Numbered from the stretch's first letter, positions 33,378 through 44,529 are shown. The stretch is 64,000 nt of DNA from Xenopus tropicalis (GCF_000004195.4 NC_030677.2:65744222-65808221); one strand, 5' to 3'. Made by a program: numbers and translations. Notes: a model not told the origin generated them from the letters alone.

Positions 33378-33905
33378 GAGAATTTAGGTATCTGAGTTAA
33401 TTTTAAAGAGCAGTTAAGCAACTGAGTGATTAAACATAATGTAGACATTAATGCCGTTGGTCATCTTTCTGTGCTTTCCTGGTTTTAGAATTATTGGTAT
33501 TTCTGTTGTGATGAGATAACATTCTTTTTTATTACATATTATTCTATTCGGGTCCTCTCCAATTAATCTTCCAGATCATAACATCTACGCAGCTGGCTCT
33601 AAAGTAACACAGTGCCACCACTGTTGATTTAAGGTTTCTGCTTTGGAATTGAATCTGTGGCATGCCTTACGTTCTTACTGGCCTGTACATTTTGCACTGG
33701 CACCAAAAAGGGTTAAAACAATGCTTAGTTGCTAGGGTAAACTGGACAATTGTTGCAAACTTTTTTTTATGAACTATATACATTAAAAAACTGAAAACCA
33801 ACTGCAAAGTATTACAGCTGTCACCATCTACAGCAAACAAAGGTTAATTTACAAAGGAACTTTCCCTTTCAGGAGAAAAATATACCCTATTTACAAAAAG
33901 GTTTA
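33378..33905. other. Unique non-coding DNA
   Basis: Nothing recognised. Confidence 0.35.
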
Positions 33906-33908
33906 TAT

Positions 33909-34077
33909 TATTATTATTATTAACATTTATTTATAAAGCGCCAACATATTCCGCAGCGCTGTACAATAAGTGGGTTTCATACACTGGACATACAGAGTAA
34001 CATATAAAGCAATCAATAACCGATACAAGAGGTGAAGAGGGCCCTGCCCAAAAGAGCTTACAATCTACAATATTTAG
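33909..34077 (-). repeat. L2-like LINE 3' tail, minus strand
   Basis: Starts with ATTATTATTATT, then 'atttataaagcgccaacata' and ends 'agagcttacaatcta', the reverse complement of the L2-type tail. One of the commonest Xenopus repeats. A related, more decayed copy is at 48595-48745. Confidence 0.82.
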
Positions 34078-34357
34078 CTTAAACCCTAATTGTTTCAGGA
34101 GACATATTTCCATAGGATATTATGTCCATGGAGCACTACATTTGTGCATATGGCTCCTCATCAGAGCTATAGAAGTTACCATACTTCTTTTCATCAAAGC
34201 ACCCAATGAATTTCCATCTACAGATTCAATTAATTAGTGTCTTTCATGACCACAAAATGAACAAAACAGAACACTTGATTAGCTTTGATATCACTTCTAG
34301 GAGAAGCACCACTCGGATATAGCAATTAAAAAAAAAATATATATATATATATGTTCC

Positions 34358-34505
34358 TCCTTTAGATTGTAGGCTCTTTGAGCAGGACCTTATGATCCCA
34401 TTTTTTGTTCAGTAACCTCTGCTTTGTTTGCTATATATTACTGTGAAGGTCTGCATAACTTGCTGGCGCTATTTAAATAAATGATGATGATGATAATGAT
34501 TTATT
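34358..34505 (+). repeat. L2-like LINE 3' tail with GATGAT repeat
   Basis: Contains 'agattgtaggctctttgagc', 'ttgctggcgctatttaaata' and a closing (GAT)n. Opposite orientation to the neighbouring copy at 33909-34077. A short (TA)n lies just before it. Confidence 0.85.
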
Positions 34506-35371
34506 ACTGATCTCTGACATTAGTACACAAGATACAGATGAATTGATAGGTTACAGAATACTGTGCTGCATTTGCAGAGCTTAAGGCTTATATAGGGGAA
34601 GCCATTCATTAGCTAGAGCAGGTAATTATAAAGCTATTGCTTTGCAGAAATTACTTTTTTTTTCTCTATTTACTGTTTCTGGGTTTGTATAGCAAGCAGT
34701 CTAGTAAATGACAGACACAAAGGCATCTAATTGCAGTACATCCGGCTAAACCCACCTGAGGCTCAGCAGCCTAAATCCACCTCAGAGTGTTATTGGTCTC
34801 CATAAACTAAGGCCGTCTGAAAGGCTTTATCTGCTGTTTGTACCTGTTGTTACTGTGACCACATAGAGCTGGGGGCAGAACTGAAACATTAGCTTCTTTC
34901 TTTTCCAATGAGAATGGTTCACACTTTCCTCTCTAACAATATGTCTCTTTCCATAACCTATTAATTAACATGCTCATTACTTCAGAGCCTTTTAGTTCCA
35001 GGGAACTTGTGCTTGGGGCATGCTGGCTTAAACACCTCTGTAAAGCAGACTTTCCTGTCAGGCAGGCTATTCAGCAAAGGGAAGATAATTAGAAGGCGTC
35101 ATTTTATTTTTTAGCCCGGGCTGGGAAATGAAGTGGTGCTGGTGTAATCCCCCTCTTTTCAGTACCAGTATTTATGATAATCCTATTTCACTCAGGAAAA
35201 GGCCTTTTGGCAACATTATTTTGAAGGTTTTTACAAGCGGAATGGTGGGAAAAGAAGGACTAACGACCAATTAATAGCTTATGCATGTTGATTGAGTGAT
35301 GAAAGGTGCCTTTTGGAAAAAAAAAGGCCACATGCCAAGTGAAAGATGAGGTACAGAGATGCTCTTATTTG
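34506..35371. promoter_or_regulatory. Repeat-free block, candidate conserved non-coding element
   Basis: About 870 bases between an L2 tail and a Tc1 element with no recognised transposon. It has homeodomain-type cores (TAATTA, ATTAATTAAC near 34960), GATA-like sites (GATAAT near 35087) and mixed composition instead of simple AT richness. No credible exon. Called only as a candidate; the evidence is composition and absence of repeats. Confidence 0.25.
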
Positions 35372-35865
35372 TACAGTCCCATTTTCAGAAAAAAATGGGT
35401 AACTGTGTACCATGTAACTAAAAAGAAAATGGGTTGATTTGCAAATCACGTGAAGCCTATATTTATTTGCAAACTGAGAAATTGTTTTCTGAAAAATATA
35501 TGCTCATTTTAAATTTGGTGCCAGCAACATGTTTCAAAAAAGTTGGAAAAGACTGGTAAAGTTGTACAATGCTAAAAAGAGCAGATCCCTGAAAGGCTGG
35601 GTCTCGCAGGTGAAAATCTGGGGAGGGGTACACCGCCAAGAGTGCCCAATGCATGGACAAATACTGCAACAATTTAAGAATAATATTCCTCAATGTAAAA
35701 TTGCAAAGAATCTGTCTAATTTTATCATCTACAGTACATTATATCATTAAAAGATTCAGAGAATCTGGAGAAATCTTTGTATGTATGGACATGATCTTTG
35801 GGCCCTCATTAAAGAAGAAGGATGGGCTAGTAAAGAGTTAATCTCAAGCTGCAGGCATACCTTAA

Positions 35866-36270
35866 GTTGTCTCAATAGTGCCCTCAAGTCTCCCCATATT
35901 TCACCTGTTCAGAAGATCAGAAGCCAAACAGAAAAAACACTGAGCTCTGTAAAGAAAGTTCCCATAATGCCTCACTCCTGCACAGACACCCAGACCTAGT
36001 GAACATGCTCAGTTAGTTAGACTACGAGTCAGCTTCCTGCTGATTGGCTCAGATCCACATTCCTAAGGGGGGGAGTGAGTTCTTAGCATTTTTAAGGAAG
36101 GGGGGAGCAGGAAAGAGGAGAGAGCTGAAAGCTGCCTGTCTCTGGCACAGGAATTACAGACACAAGAAATCTTTTTTCAGAAAAGTCAGTACAGTTTCTG
36201 TGAGTGCTTATGGCTGTATTTACATAGACCATTCTGATAAAGCTTACTTAGTTTTTACCTTCTTTCTCCT
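35866..36270. mobile_element. TTAA-flanked MITE inserted in the Tc1
   Basis: Flanked by TTAA at 35862-35865 and 36271-36274. It begins GTTGTCTCAATAGTGCCC and ends TTACCTTCTTTCTCCT. The Tc1 reading 'gcaggcatacc | TTAA | aaatagacatgattctg' closes exactly on one TTAA when the MITE is removed. Confidence 0.88.
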
Positions 36271-36621
36271 TTAAAAATAGACATGATTCTGTAGTGGAAA
36301 TCAGTGCAGAGGCTCAAGAATACTTCCCAACCATCAGCATAGTTTGTCACTGCATTCACAAATGCAAGTTACACTTCTACCATGCAAAGAAAAACCATGT
36401 ACAAACATGATCTAGAAACGTTGTCACCTTCTTTTGGCCCAAGCTTATTTAAGATAGACTGAGGTGAAGTATGTTGTGGTCTGACCAATCAAAATTTGAA
36501 ATTGGTTTTGAATATTATAGACATTGTGTCCTTGGGGCTAAAGATGAAAATGACCCTCTTGCTTGTTTTATCAGCACACGGTTCAAAAGCCGGCATCTGT
36601 AATGGTATGGGGGTGCATTAG

Positions 36622-36869
36622 TAGTTATGAGTGAATCTGTCCCATTTGGCTTTGCCATAAAATTCGCGAAACGCATTTGTTGCACAATTTTTTTTGTCGC
36701 CTGCGTCAATTTTTTTTGTCGCTCGCACTTTTTGATGCGACTTCGCCCAATTTGACACACAACAAAAACAAATTGCTATGCACGCCGAATTTTTCCGCGG
36801 CGAATGGTGAATGGTGAAATGTGGACTTGCTGTGAATCCATGGCTGCCAAAAAAATTCGCTCATCACTA
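36622..36869. mobile_element. hAT-type MITE inserted in the Tc1
   Basis: Ends TAGTTATGAGTGAATCTG and ATTCGCTCATCACTA, flanked by TGCATTAG at 36614-36621 and 36870-36877. Removing it restores the transposase text 'gtatgggggtgcattagtgc'. Interior is rich in 'aattcgcgaa' and 'tttttgtcgc' units. Family relatives at 33165-33373 and 42935-43205. Confidence 0.92.
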
Positions 36870-37221
36870 TGCATTAGTGCACACAGCATGGGAAGCGTGC
36901 ACATCTGGGAAGGCACCATTAATTCTGAATAATATATACAGGTTTTGGAGCAACATATGCTGTGACCAGACAACATCTCTTCAGGGAAGGCCTTACTTAC
37001 TGTATTGCACGTATTACAACAGCATGGCATAGCAAAAGAGTCCAGGTACTAAACTAGCCCCCTGCCTGCAGTCCAGACCCTTCACCCACTGAAAATATAT
37101 GGCACATTAAGAAAACAAGGCAAAGGAAACCCCCAAACTGTTGAGTAACTTAAATCTTATATCAGGCAAATATGGGACAATATTTCACAGCAACTGGTCT
37201 CCTCAGTCCCCAAATGTTTAA

Positions 37222-37617
37222 AGGAACAGTAATGACAAAAAATTAATGTGTTATAAAGTAATTATATAATTTACTGTTGCCTTGCACTGGTAAAAGTTGT
37301 GTGTTTGCTACTAAAAGACTAGTTTAGTTTATATAAATAAGCTGCTGTGTAGCCATGGGGGCAGCCATTCAAGCTGGAAAAAAGGAGAAAAGGCACAGGT
37401 TACATAGCAGATAAGCTCTGTAGAATACAGTTGTTATCTGCTATGTAACCTGTGCCTTTTCTCCTTTGAATGGCTACTCCCATTGGCTACACAGCACCTT
37501 AGTTTATATAAACTATAGCAGTCTTTCTGAGGCAAACACACCAGTTTTACTAGTGTAGGGCAACAGTATTAAACTCTAATTACTTTTATACACTTTATTT
37601 TTGGTGTTCCTGTTCCT
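37222..37617. mobile_element. TTAA-flanked MITE inserted in the Tc1, with perfect 34-bp hairpin
   Basis: Ends AGGAACAGTAATGAC and 'ggtgttcctgttcct', flanked by TTAA at 37218-37221 and 37618-37621. At its centre 37381-37414 and 37434-37467 are perfect reverse complements over 34 nt with a 19-nt loop; pairing resumes outside after a small bulge (GCCATTCAA / TTGAATGGC). Confidence 0.92.
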
Positions 37618-37859
37618 TTAAGGAGTGTTCTCAAAAGAAGAGGTGATGACCCTCGTCCAACCTTTTTGAACAGATTGCTGCCATCAAATTCAAAACGAAG
37701 AGATATTTAAGAAAAAAAATTTCAGTTTCAACCTTTAATATGTATTTGAGTGGAAATAAAATGTTTACATGATTTGCAAATCCCATTCTCTTTTTGCTTA
37801 TACTGTATTTCACACAGTGCCCTAATCTATTTTTGCAAACGTTTTTTTTTTTTATTATA

Positions 37860-39650
37860 AACATCTAGCTAGAAAGCAACAACTGGAGTTTCTACCTGTC
37901 CCACTTGGACAAGAGAATGATGCGCCAGTCAGCCAATCCCTGTGTCATAGTCCTGTTCCCCTCCATTGTCGCAGACCACTAACCGTCTTGTCCCCTGATG
38001 TAAACCCCGTCCCCCTCCGTCACCAGACTTGACCGGCTGAAAGGTGGCAACCCTAGCACACACATATTCCACATTCCTGTACAATAGATGGTGTATACAT
38101 CACACAAATACAAACATACAGTTATTGACTGGGTTCACTTCTGCACCTAAGTCAAATTCTGAGCAAACTACAATATTTTCTTAATTAAAAGCCATGTTGC
38201 CAGTATTCAGGGACTTTTTAGAGCCTCTACTTTGCCAACCTACAGTTGATAGCATTTCTGAGGTTAAATAATCCATGGAGTGCCAAAGCAGTTACTATTA
38301 TGTTCCAGTCATTGTTACTTTTGGTCAATTTACAGGAAAATATAACAGTGAGTATTAGGCCAGGCTCATGAAGGAGGCTTGTTTCCAGTAACAACTATTG
38401 AAAATGCATGTTTGCTCCTTTGGGTGTCACCTGAACAGTACCCAAAGAAAGTGGCTCCATATGCTACCATATACCTCCTCTAGATAGGTATAGGCTGATC
38501 AATAAGTAAAAAGTAAAATATATTTTTCTATAGGATAATCTGCATGATCTTTCTCCTCCACATAAATACTGCAGCAAGAATACAAATAAAAAAAAACAAA
38601 AAACCTTCTAGTTGTGCCTGAACCCATCTCACATTGGATATCGGCTTTAGTGTTTCCGCACCTGGGCAGATTCAACACTTCTGGGTTTGAATGACTAAAT
38701 TAAACGCTTTGGCATATCAGATGCGCAACTGCATCACAGAAGATGCATCTACATAAAAACCTGATTGGCTGGTGCCATTTCTTCCTTACCATCCTCTCAG
38801 CAGATCTGCTGTTTCAGTGCAATTTGGCCTTTTTTTGTGTGGCCTCATTGCACAATATGCAATCAGTCACATATCCCAAAAATCGTTTTTAATCCAAGCA
38901 GAGAAACTGTAATCCAAAGTAGCAAATTGTTGTTGTTGACATTATCTTAGCTTTCTACACACTAGAGATTGGCAGCCTGTGACCCTTTAAATGTTATTAA
39001 ACTATAGTACCTAATGCTCCCCATAGCCTCTGGATCGCAGATGCTAACAACCCAAGAGAACCTCTGTGGGGAAACTAGAATGCTGACTGTGAGCCAGGAC
39101 TGATCCCCAGTATCCATGCTGAACTATTGCTCTTGCGGCTAAATGCAACAAATCCCACCAATGATGGTACAGCATCTAGTGCAAAGACTTCCAAGAAAAG
39201 CAGAGGCTGTAATAGCAGCAAAGGCATGACAACTACACTCTTAATTCCTCTGAGTTGGGAATGAGATATTGAACAGGCAGGTGTCTGGCCATATAGTGTA
39301 CATTAGCTGTTCCCTGCACACATATGAATTGGTGACTGTGGAGACTTATTCCCTCCCTTCCAACCTTACCCTGATGTACCCAGTTGACACAATAAAACAC
39401 ACCGACACTGTTATGTGGGTGGAGTTCGGCCACAGCTTTATTACGAATCCAAACATCACAATAGCCCTTGCCATGTATTTCCAAACTTTACCAAAATCTA
39501 AATGAACTTTATAGCTTATAGTTAACTCATAGTTTTAAAACAAATGCCAGCCACTGCGAACGCAGTGGGCATGTGGAAACCATCAAACAACACCAGAGAT
39601 TAAATGGCCAAGGACTATCACCCGCCATTAGCTGTGACAAAAACGAAATA
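37860..39650. other. Mostly unique non-coding DNA
   Basis: 37880-38060 contains 'ggtggcaaccctag', a phrase common in Xenopus repeats (also near 47890). Nothing else recognised, and no credible exon. Confidence 0.4.
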
Positions 39651-39674
39651 AGAGGATATATATATATATATCAT

Positions 39675-39711
39675 CCTGATGACGATCCTGTGGTGATCGA
39701 AACGCGTAGAT
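39675..39711 (+). other. Hammerhead-like motif with intact CTGATGA box
   Basis: CTGATGA is followed by a CGATC/GATCG stem and AAAC. The core box is exact, but the stem uses the G expected at the start of GAAA, or leaves a C-C mismatch, so it departs from a canonical hammerhead. Confidence 0.4.
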
Positions 39712-39775
39712 GGTATGCTGAAATAAATCACTGACTTGATTGATGCTATAGCTGTGAGTGCTTTCTACTGTTGAG

Positions 39776-39851
<76 letters not shown>

Positions 39852-39984
39852 AAAGGCTGAGGCACACACTTATAGGGATAACAACCTGGGTGCAAATCAG
39901 ATAAACAATGTAAATATGTAAAAAATGCTGATGCACACCAGGAAAATTTAATCAAAAAAAGATACTTAGTTTATTTAGATCGAC

Positions 39985-40018
39985 GTTTCGGTCCTCACCC
40001 GGGACCTTTATCAAGATA
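39985..40018 (-). other. Hammerhead-like motif
   Basis: The minus strand reads TTGATAA, an AGGTCC/GGACC stem and CGAAACGTCG. Two invariant core bases differ, as in the copy at 9841-9875. Confidence 0.35.
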
Positions 40019-40034
40019 TATATATATATATTTT

Positions 40035-42044
40035 TTTTTTGAATAAACAGTGCCTGAAAAGAAAATTTATATCATATAGCTGAAAGAAAATACAGAATTA
40101 CAGATCACAAGATAAATGTGCTTAAACAGGGATGGGGGGAGGGAGATGCCGCTCCGTAATGCTGCAGGAGAGGAGAGACGCTGTGCGGGAAGCTGACAGG
40201 CAGGCGATGGGGAGGGGTGAGTAAAGGGCTGTACTTCCCTTAGGAAGTACTTCCTTTGTAAGGGGCCACAGAGGGTACATGATATGTGTGTGTTTGTGTG
40301 CGTGGGTTTTATTTCAATAAAAGTTTCATCTATATTCTTATACCCATACACTATAAGTAAATTAAGGCAAAGTATTGTCCCTTACAGCAGGGCTGGAAAT
40401 TTGCCGCAATATTTGGAAACAGAGATTCTATGCTTTTTTGCTTTTCATTCATCATTCAAATGTGGCTCTTTTTAGTGCTGTTATTAATGTACTTATTGAT
40501 ATCATTTTGAATGCTCTATCAAATGGAACATTTATTTAAAAATGTATCCATATAAATGGGAAGGGACCCAATCATTAATATAATATTAAATTTAATTTAC
40601 TTAGCCTATCCTTACACTTTTTTTGCATAAATATTCCTGTTTTGTCTCCTGTGGACCTAAGGGCTTATTGATGTTACTGCTCATAGTTTGCTATGAATAT
40701 ATTTAAAATATACTGTATACTGATAAGGTATATCCATCCAGTGGCCCTTCAGCTGTTAAACTATAATTTCCAGTGCCCCACTGAAGGTGAAGGATTGCTG
40801 CCTTAATTTTTTTTTTTTCCTACAATCGGGCCCCCGGGGTTTTAACAAGAAAATACCCCAAATATGTTTCCGTACACATATGTGGACAGATAATGGCTAT
40901 GCCAGACAGGAGAGGCTATAAAGGCCAGTCTGCAGTCAGCTATAGGCACAGCTCTGTGTGAGCCTTAGGCTATGTGGTGACAGTGGAATCAGGTGAAACA
41001 CTTGATATGCACCATAAACAGAGCCAGTTTGTAGGACAGTCACTGGATTACTGACACTTCCGGGTTGAAGAGGGGACCTCCAGTGTGTCGGCTCCTTTCC
41101 AGGTCAGACTGGCTGCCGCCGCTAATGCTGACAGGGAGAGTGAGCATGATGCTTCTGTACACATAATGATGAGTGAGAGAAACAAAAACAAAAAGGCCAG
41201 GGGGTAGACCTCATAATATAGGTATTTAACTCCTACAGGGATGACAGTGGCAGGAACATGCAATTTGTTTATCTGAACACTGTCCCCTTACAGAGCAGAT
41301 AAAAGGTGGGCTCTCCCATGCATAGACCAGTCTACGGCCCATCATAAAATTCAGCCTTAGCCAGACCAATCACAACACTTGTGTAGTAAGAGCTCAAAAG
41401 ACAGACACATTCACTTGCAGTCATTAACTAAACTTAGATGACAGTTTATAAATATGTTTGATTAAAAGCAAGAAAAACAGGAAACTCTGAGGAAAACATG
41501 CGCTATCAATGGTGGCTCTGTGCTGCAAAGGGAATAAATGGAAAATGAATCTGGAGTGGCCTCATCCTGACTGCAATTAATACAAAGGATCTTCATTCTA
41601 TACTGCAAAAAGCTACTGAAATGTGCCGATATACTGTACATTACCTATAAATAAATGGGCCCACTATGTATTTTGTGTGGGTTACATACCCGCTGTGCCC
41701 CAGGAAATAAGCTTTGTACCATACAGGGGCACATTACCCACCTACTATGGAACTCCACATGTTGCAGTTGGCCCTTTTAATTGCTGGACTGGCTACAATC
41801 TGCTGTAAAGCAATGAATATTATACATGCAAGAGTAATATAAATATTGGTAGGCAAGCTTCTCAGTCTACGGGCAGAAGGAATTGTTCAGAATACACAGA
41901 CAAAAGCAAAGAGTTAGCACAGTCTTAGACTCCTTGGTGCATGCCAATATTTGGTAAATATACAACTGCTTTATAACCTGTGTGCTTACAATGTTTACTC
42001 AAGAGAAAAAGAGGAAATCATTTATCAGGCTATTCCGCCTGGTG
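40035..42044. other. Unique non-coding DNA with short GC-richer patches
   Basis: Patches 40130-40260 and 41050-41150 are richer in G and C. A TATAAAGG sequence occurs at 40917-40924. No exon was convincing. A fragment of the 'actacaactcccagcat' repeat may lie near 40740-40790. Confidence 0.35.
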
Positions 42045-42045
42045 C

Positions 42046-42145
42046 TATAATAAATAACTAGTCAAGTGACTTGCCCAAGATCACATGGTGCTGTTATTGG
42101 GCACAAACTGAACTCACAGCCTTGTGTACCCAAGGGCAACAACTT
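42046..42145 (-). repeat. MIR/CORE-SINE-like fragment
   Basis: 'gtgacttgcccaagatcaca' followed by 'gaactcacagccttgtgtac' is the minus-strand form of the conserved MIR-type stretch. Compare 19140-19240. Confidence 0.55.
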
Positions 42146-42149
42146 AATC

Positions 42150-42930
42150 TTTATGACTTCTACTTCCTATAAAAGGGAGCTGCTTCAGTTGGTTAAGAAA
42201 TGTTTCAGCCCTGGCACTGCACAGGAGCAGAAAAAACACTTATGTGCCTTTATAACAAGTTTTAAAAAGGCACAACATAGAACATTTTGTTTGGGCTTAA
42301 GGAAAAAGTACAGGAGAGAAACAGAGAAACAGTGCTAAATACACGGAGCAGAACCATCAGCTTGTTATCTCCTCTCCATGGGTTTCTCATGCATAATATA
42401 TAGCAGCTGTCCCTTATCTGCTGCCAAATTACAACTACAATTTTAGCGGTGGGAGGATTCTGGGAGTTGTAGTTCATAAACACATGTAGAGACCAAGGAT
42501 GAACATCCTTAACCTAGCTGCATAAAAATGAAAGAAAAGATCATAAAGTATGCTTTTTTTAATGGGGAATGCACAAATCTTTGAAAAAAGGTTGCCCCTT
42601 TTGCCCCTCTTTGGCCAGAACATAAACAGACAACTGGATGCTTTATATGTTTTTGTATTTGTGTGTGTGTGGTCTGCCTTTATAAACAGGAACAATGTTA
42701 AGTGGCCACATTTAGGTTCTTATTTGACCTTGATGTTATCACTATGTTGCCAAGTCCAGAGCATTTTCCCACTGTCAGACTCCGGCTAAAAGTCCCAAGT
42801 ATGTGCTGTCTGAGGACACCACCATCCCAGGAAAAGCTTTTAAAAACATGAGAGCACTAGTGACCTTTCAGTGCTACCCAGCCTGTTTAAACCATCCTCA
42901 GTTCTGTCCAAAAATGGAGCAGTCATAAAT
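42150..42930. other. Unique non-coding DNA
   Basis: A fragment 'ttctgggagttgtagttcat' near 42455 is from a widespread Xenopus repeat. Nothing else recognised. Confidence 0.35.
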
Positions 42931-42934
42931 GTGA

Positions 42935-43205
42935 ATATGTACATTTTTTTTCCTGATACAGATTTGCAATGCGTTTTGTTTTCACACAAAGAAAAGTGCA
43001 TATTGAGTCTAATGCATTTGGCATTAGCAAAAAATGCCTATTGACTCCAGTGCATTTGGACAAGAAAAAAAACGGCCATTTGGCAGTAGAAAGAAATGCC
43101 CATTGACTCCAATGTGGCACAAGAAAAATATGTGGTGAAAAAATTCCCATTTACTAAAAGCATTTTGCCAAAATTTCACCATTTCGTGGTTTTATGAAGC
43201 AAAAC
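42935..43205. repeat. Decayed relative of the TAGTGATGAGCGAAT hAT family with tandem units
   Basis: Three imperfect units contain 'aaatgcctattgactccagt' or 'aaatgcccattgactccaat', about 60 bases apart. The same units are in 33165-33373. Confidence 0.5.
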
Positions 43206-43542
43206 AGGGCAGTTTAGCTTTTTTGTGTTTCAGGCCTCTTATGGGTCTGTACTCCTGGTGATATAAGAAAAAAATAATTGCAGAACCTGTTTTGCTGCCA
43301 GTGGTACTGTTTTTTTTTTTTATTACAGAGAAGAAGGAAATAACACTGAGAGATGTCCATCCCATAATTTGGAGTTTTCCATATATTAGTTGTACAGTCC
43401 CATAACTGTACAACAAGGCACAATAATATAGAATCAGTAAATTTGTGTGCTTTGGTGTGCTCAAACTTGCACATTTTGTGTTAAGGGGTGCCACCTAGTT
43501 GCTATACGTCTATGAAGATTTTCATTCATCCAGGTCATGGTA

Positions 43543-43603
43543 TATCTAGTATAAATAAATTTAAAGCAACTGGACTTGTTAAGTTACTTATTTATACTAG
43601 ATA
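43543..43603. repeat. Perfect 16-bp hairpin
   Basis: TATCTAGTATAAATAA (43543-43558) and TTATTTATACTAGATA (43588-43603) are exact complements with a 29-nt loop that contains 'caactggactt'. The adjoining 'ttttcattcatccaggtcat' is a repeat found in fish and frogs. Confidence 0.7.
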
Positions 43604-43609
43604 CACCTA

Positions 43610-44279
43610 GTTGCTATTTTCCTGGTTTGATACCATTGTATGAATAGGGAAAATAGTTCCAGAGAAAGGGAAAGCCCATGGGAAGGGAAAGCCCATTTAG
43701 ATTTTTATTTTTTTTGGAAATGACAAGTAAACTAATTTCCACTATAACCACTCATGCTTAGTCATTTATTAAAAGATCTGAATTAAAAAAAACATGAATA
43801 ACAGCTTTTAGATTGAGTATTTTTGCTTTCAGATTTGTTGTGGTTTTGCTGCATAGTAAATTGCGAAAAAATGCAAACAAATGCTAAAAAATAGTATTTT
43901 GGTGCAAAAAGTACAAACCATGAAAAAAAACTGCACCTCAGTAAATGCCTCAATATGTGTTAGAATTATTCCTGCATCCCTGCAGTCAGCACAAAAGTAA
44001 AATTTACACGCAAAACCCAAAGAACACAGGGTTTAACGTGGAGCAAGCAAATGTGTGTGTATATGTAGGCAAATGTGTTAAAAGATGAACTGCAGCAATC
44101 ACTGAATAGAGGACTAACATTGTAAAGGTCATGATGACCCTAGTACTGCTTCCACATCATAAATTCTGTCCGAGGGATGGGAGGAAGTGTACTGAACTTT
44201 ATTTTTATTTTGACAAAAGCTAGATTAAGCAACATTTTGACCTTGTTCTCATAAACATTTCAGCCTTTTCTAATAAAGG
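43610..44279. other. Unique non-coding DNA
   Basis: Adenine-rich stretches only. Nothing recognised. Confidence 0.4.
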
Positions 44280-44287
44280 CTCTAGAG

Positions 44288-44516
44288 CAGGGGTGTCAAA
44301 CTCAATCACATAAGGGGGCCGAAATCTAAAACACAGGATAAGTCATGGGCCAAATTTTTTATTAAGATTCTTAGTAGTAGAAGGATAGTTTAGATTCCTC
44401 ACAGTCACAGCGCAGGCAGGCGATTGGTGCTGCACGATCAGGCACAGTCACCATGGGCCACATAAAACAGCCAGGCGGGCCACATTCGGCCCCTAGCCTT
44501 GTGTTTGACACATGTG
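44288..44516. mobile_element. hAT-type MITE with perfect 8-bp target duplication
   Basis: Begins CAGGGGTGTCAAACTCAAT and ends GTTTGACACATGTG, flanked by CTCTAGAG at 44280-44287 and 44517-44524. Inner 'gggccacattcggcccctag' is typical of this widespread hAT group. Confidence 0.94.
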
Positions 44517-44529
44517 CTCTAGAGCAAGG

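Larger units (their letters stand above)
35590..37205 (+). pseudogene. Tc1-type DDE transposase, inactivated
   Basis: Recognisable pieces in order: QQFKNNIPQCKIAKNL and IIKRFRESGEI of the helix-turn-helix domain (35660-35780); 'KCKLHFYHAK'-like linker near 36365; WSDQSKFEI with the first catalytic Asp at 36483-36485; then the part after the hAT insertion, INSE.YIQVLEQHML near 36920; and PTENIWHI with the catalytic Glu at 37091-37093. The segment that should hold the second Asp (QDN) is lost through a small deletion near 37001. Frameshifts also occur. The protein can no longer catalyse transposition. Confidence 0.88.
35372..37855 (+). mobile_element. Tc1-type DNA transposon split by three nested MITEs
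   Basis: Starts TACAGTCCCATTTTCAG and ends near 37855 with the corresponding inverse region; 'gatttgcaaatc' occurs at both sub-ends (about 35435 and 37771). Removing three MITEs (35866-36270, 36622-36869, 37222-37617) and their duplicated targets leaves about 1.4 kb, close to the 1.5 kb expected. The order of transposase pieces is continuous across each insertion. Confidence 0.92.
39655..40031. mobile_element. (TA)n arrays with hammerhead-like repeats
   Basis: TA arrays at 39655-39671, 39778-39848 and 40016-40031 bracket two blocks. The first has CTGATGACGATCCTGTGGTG then ATCGAAACGCG. The second ends, on the minus strand, TTGATAAAGG..GGACCGAAACGTCG. Same architecture as 9625-10206. Tentatively Penelope-like. 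Confidence 0.55.

Noticed and set aside
41048..41263. Possible secreted peptide frame (hydrophobic start, minus strand)
   Set aside because: The Leu/Phe/Ile run could mimic a signal peptide, but the frame is 71 codons, has no family match and no splice support.
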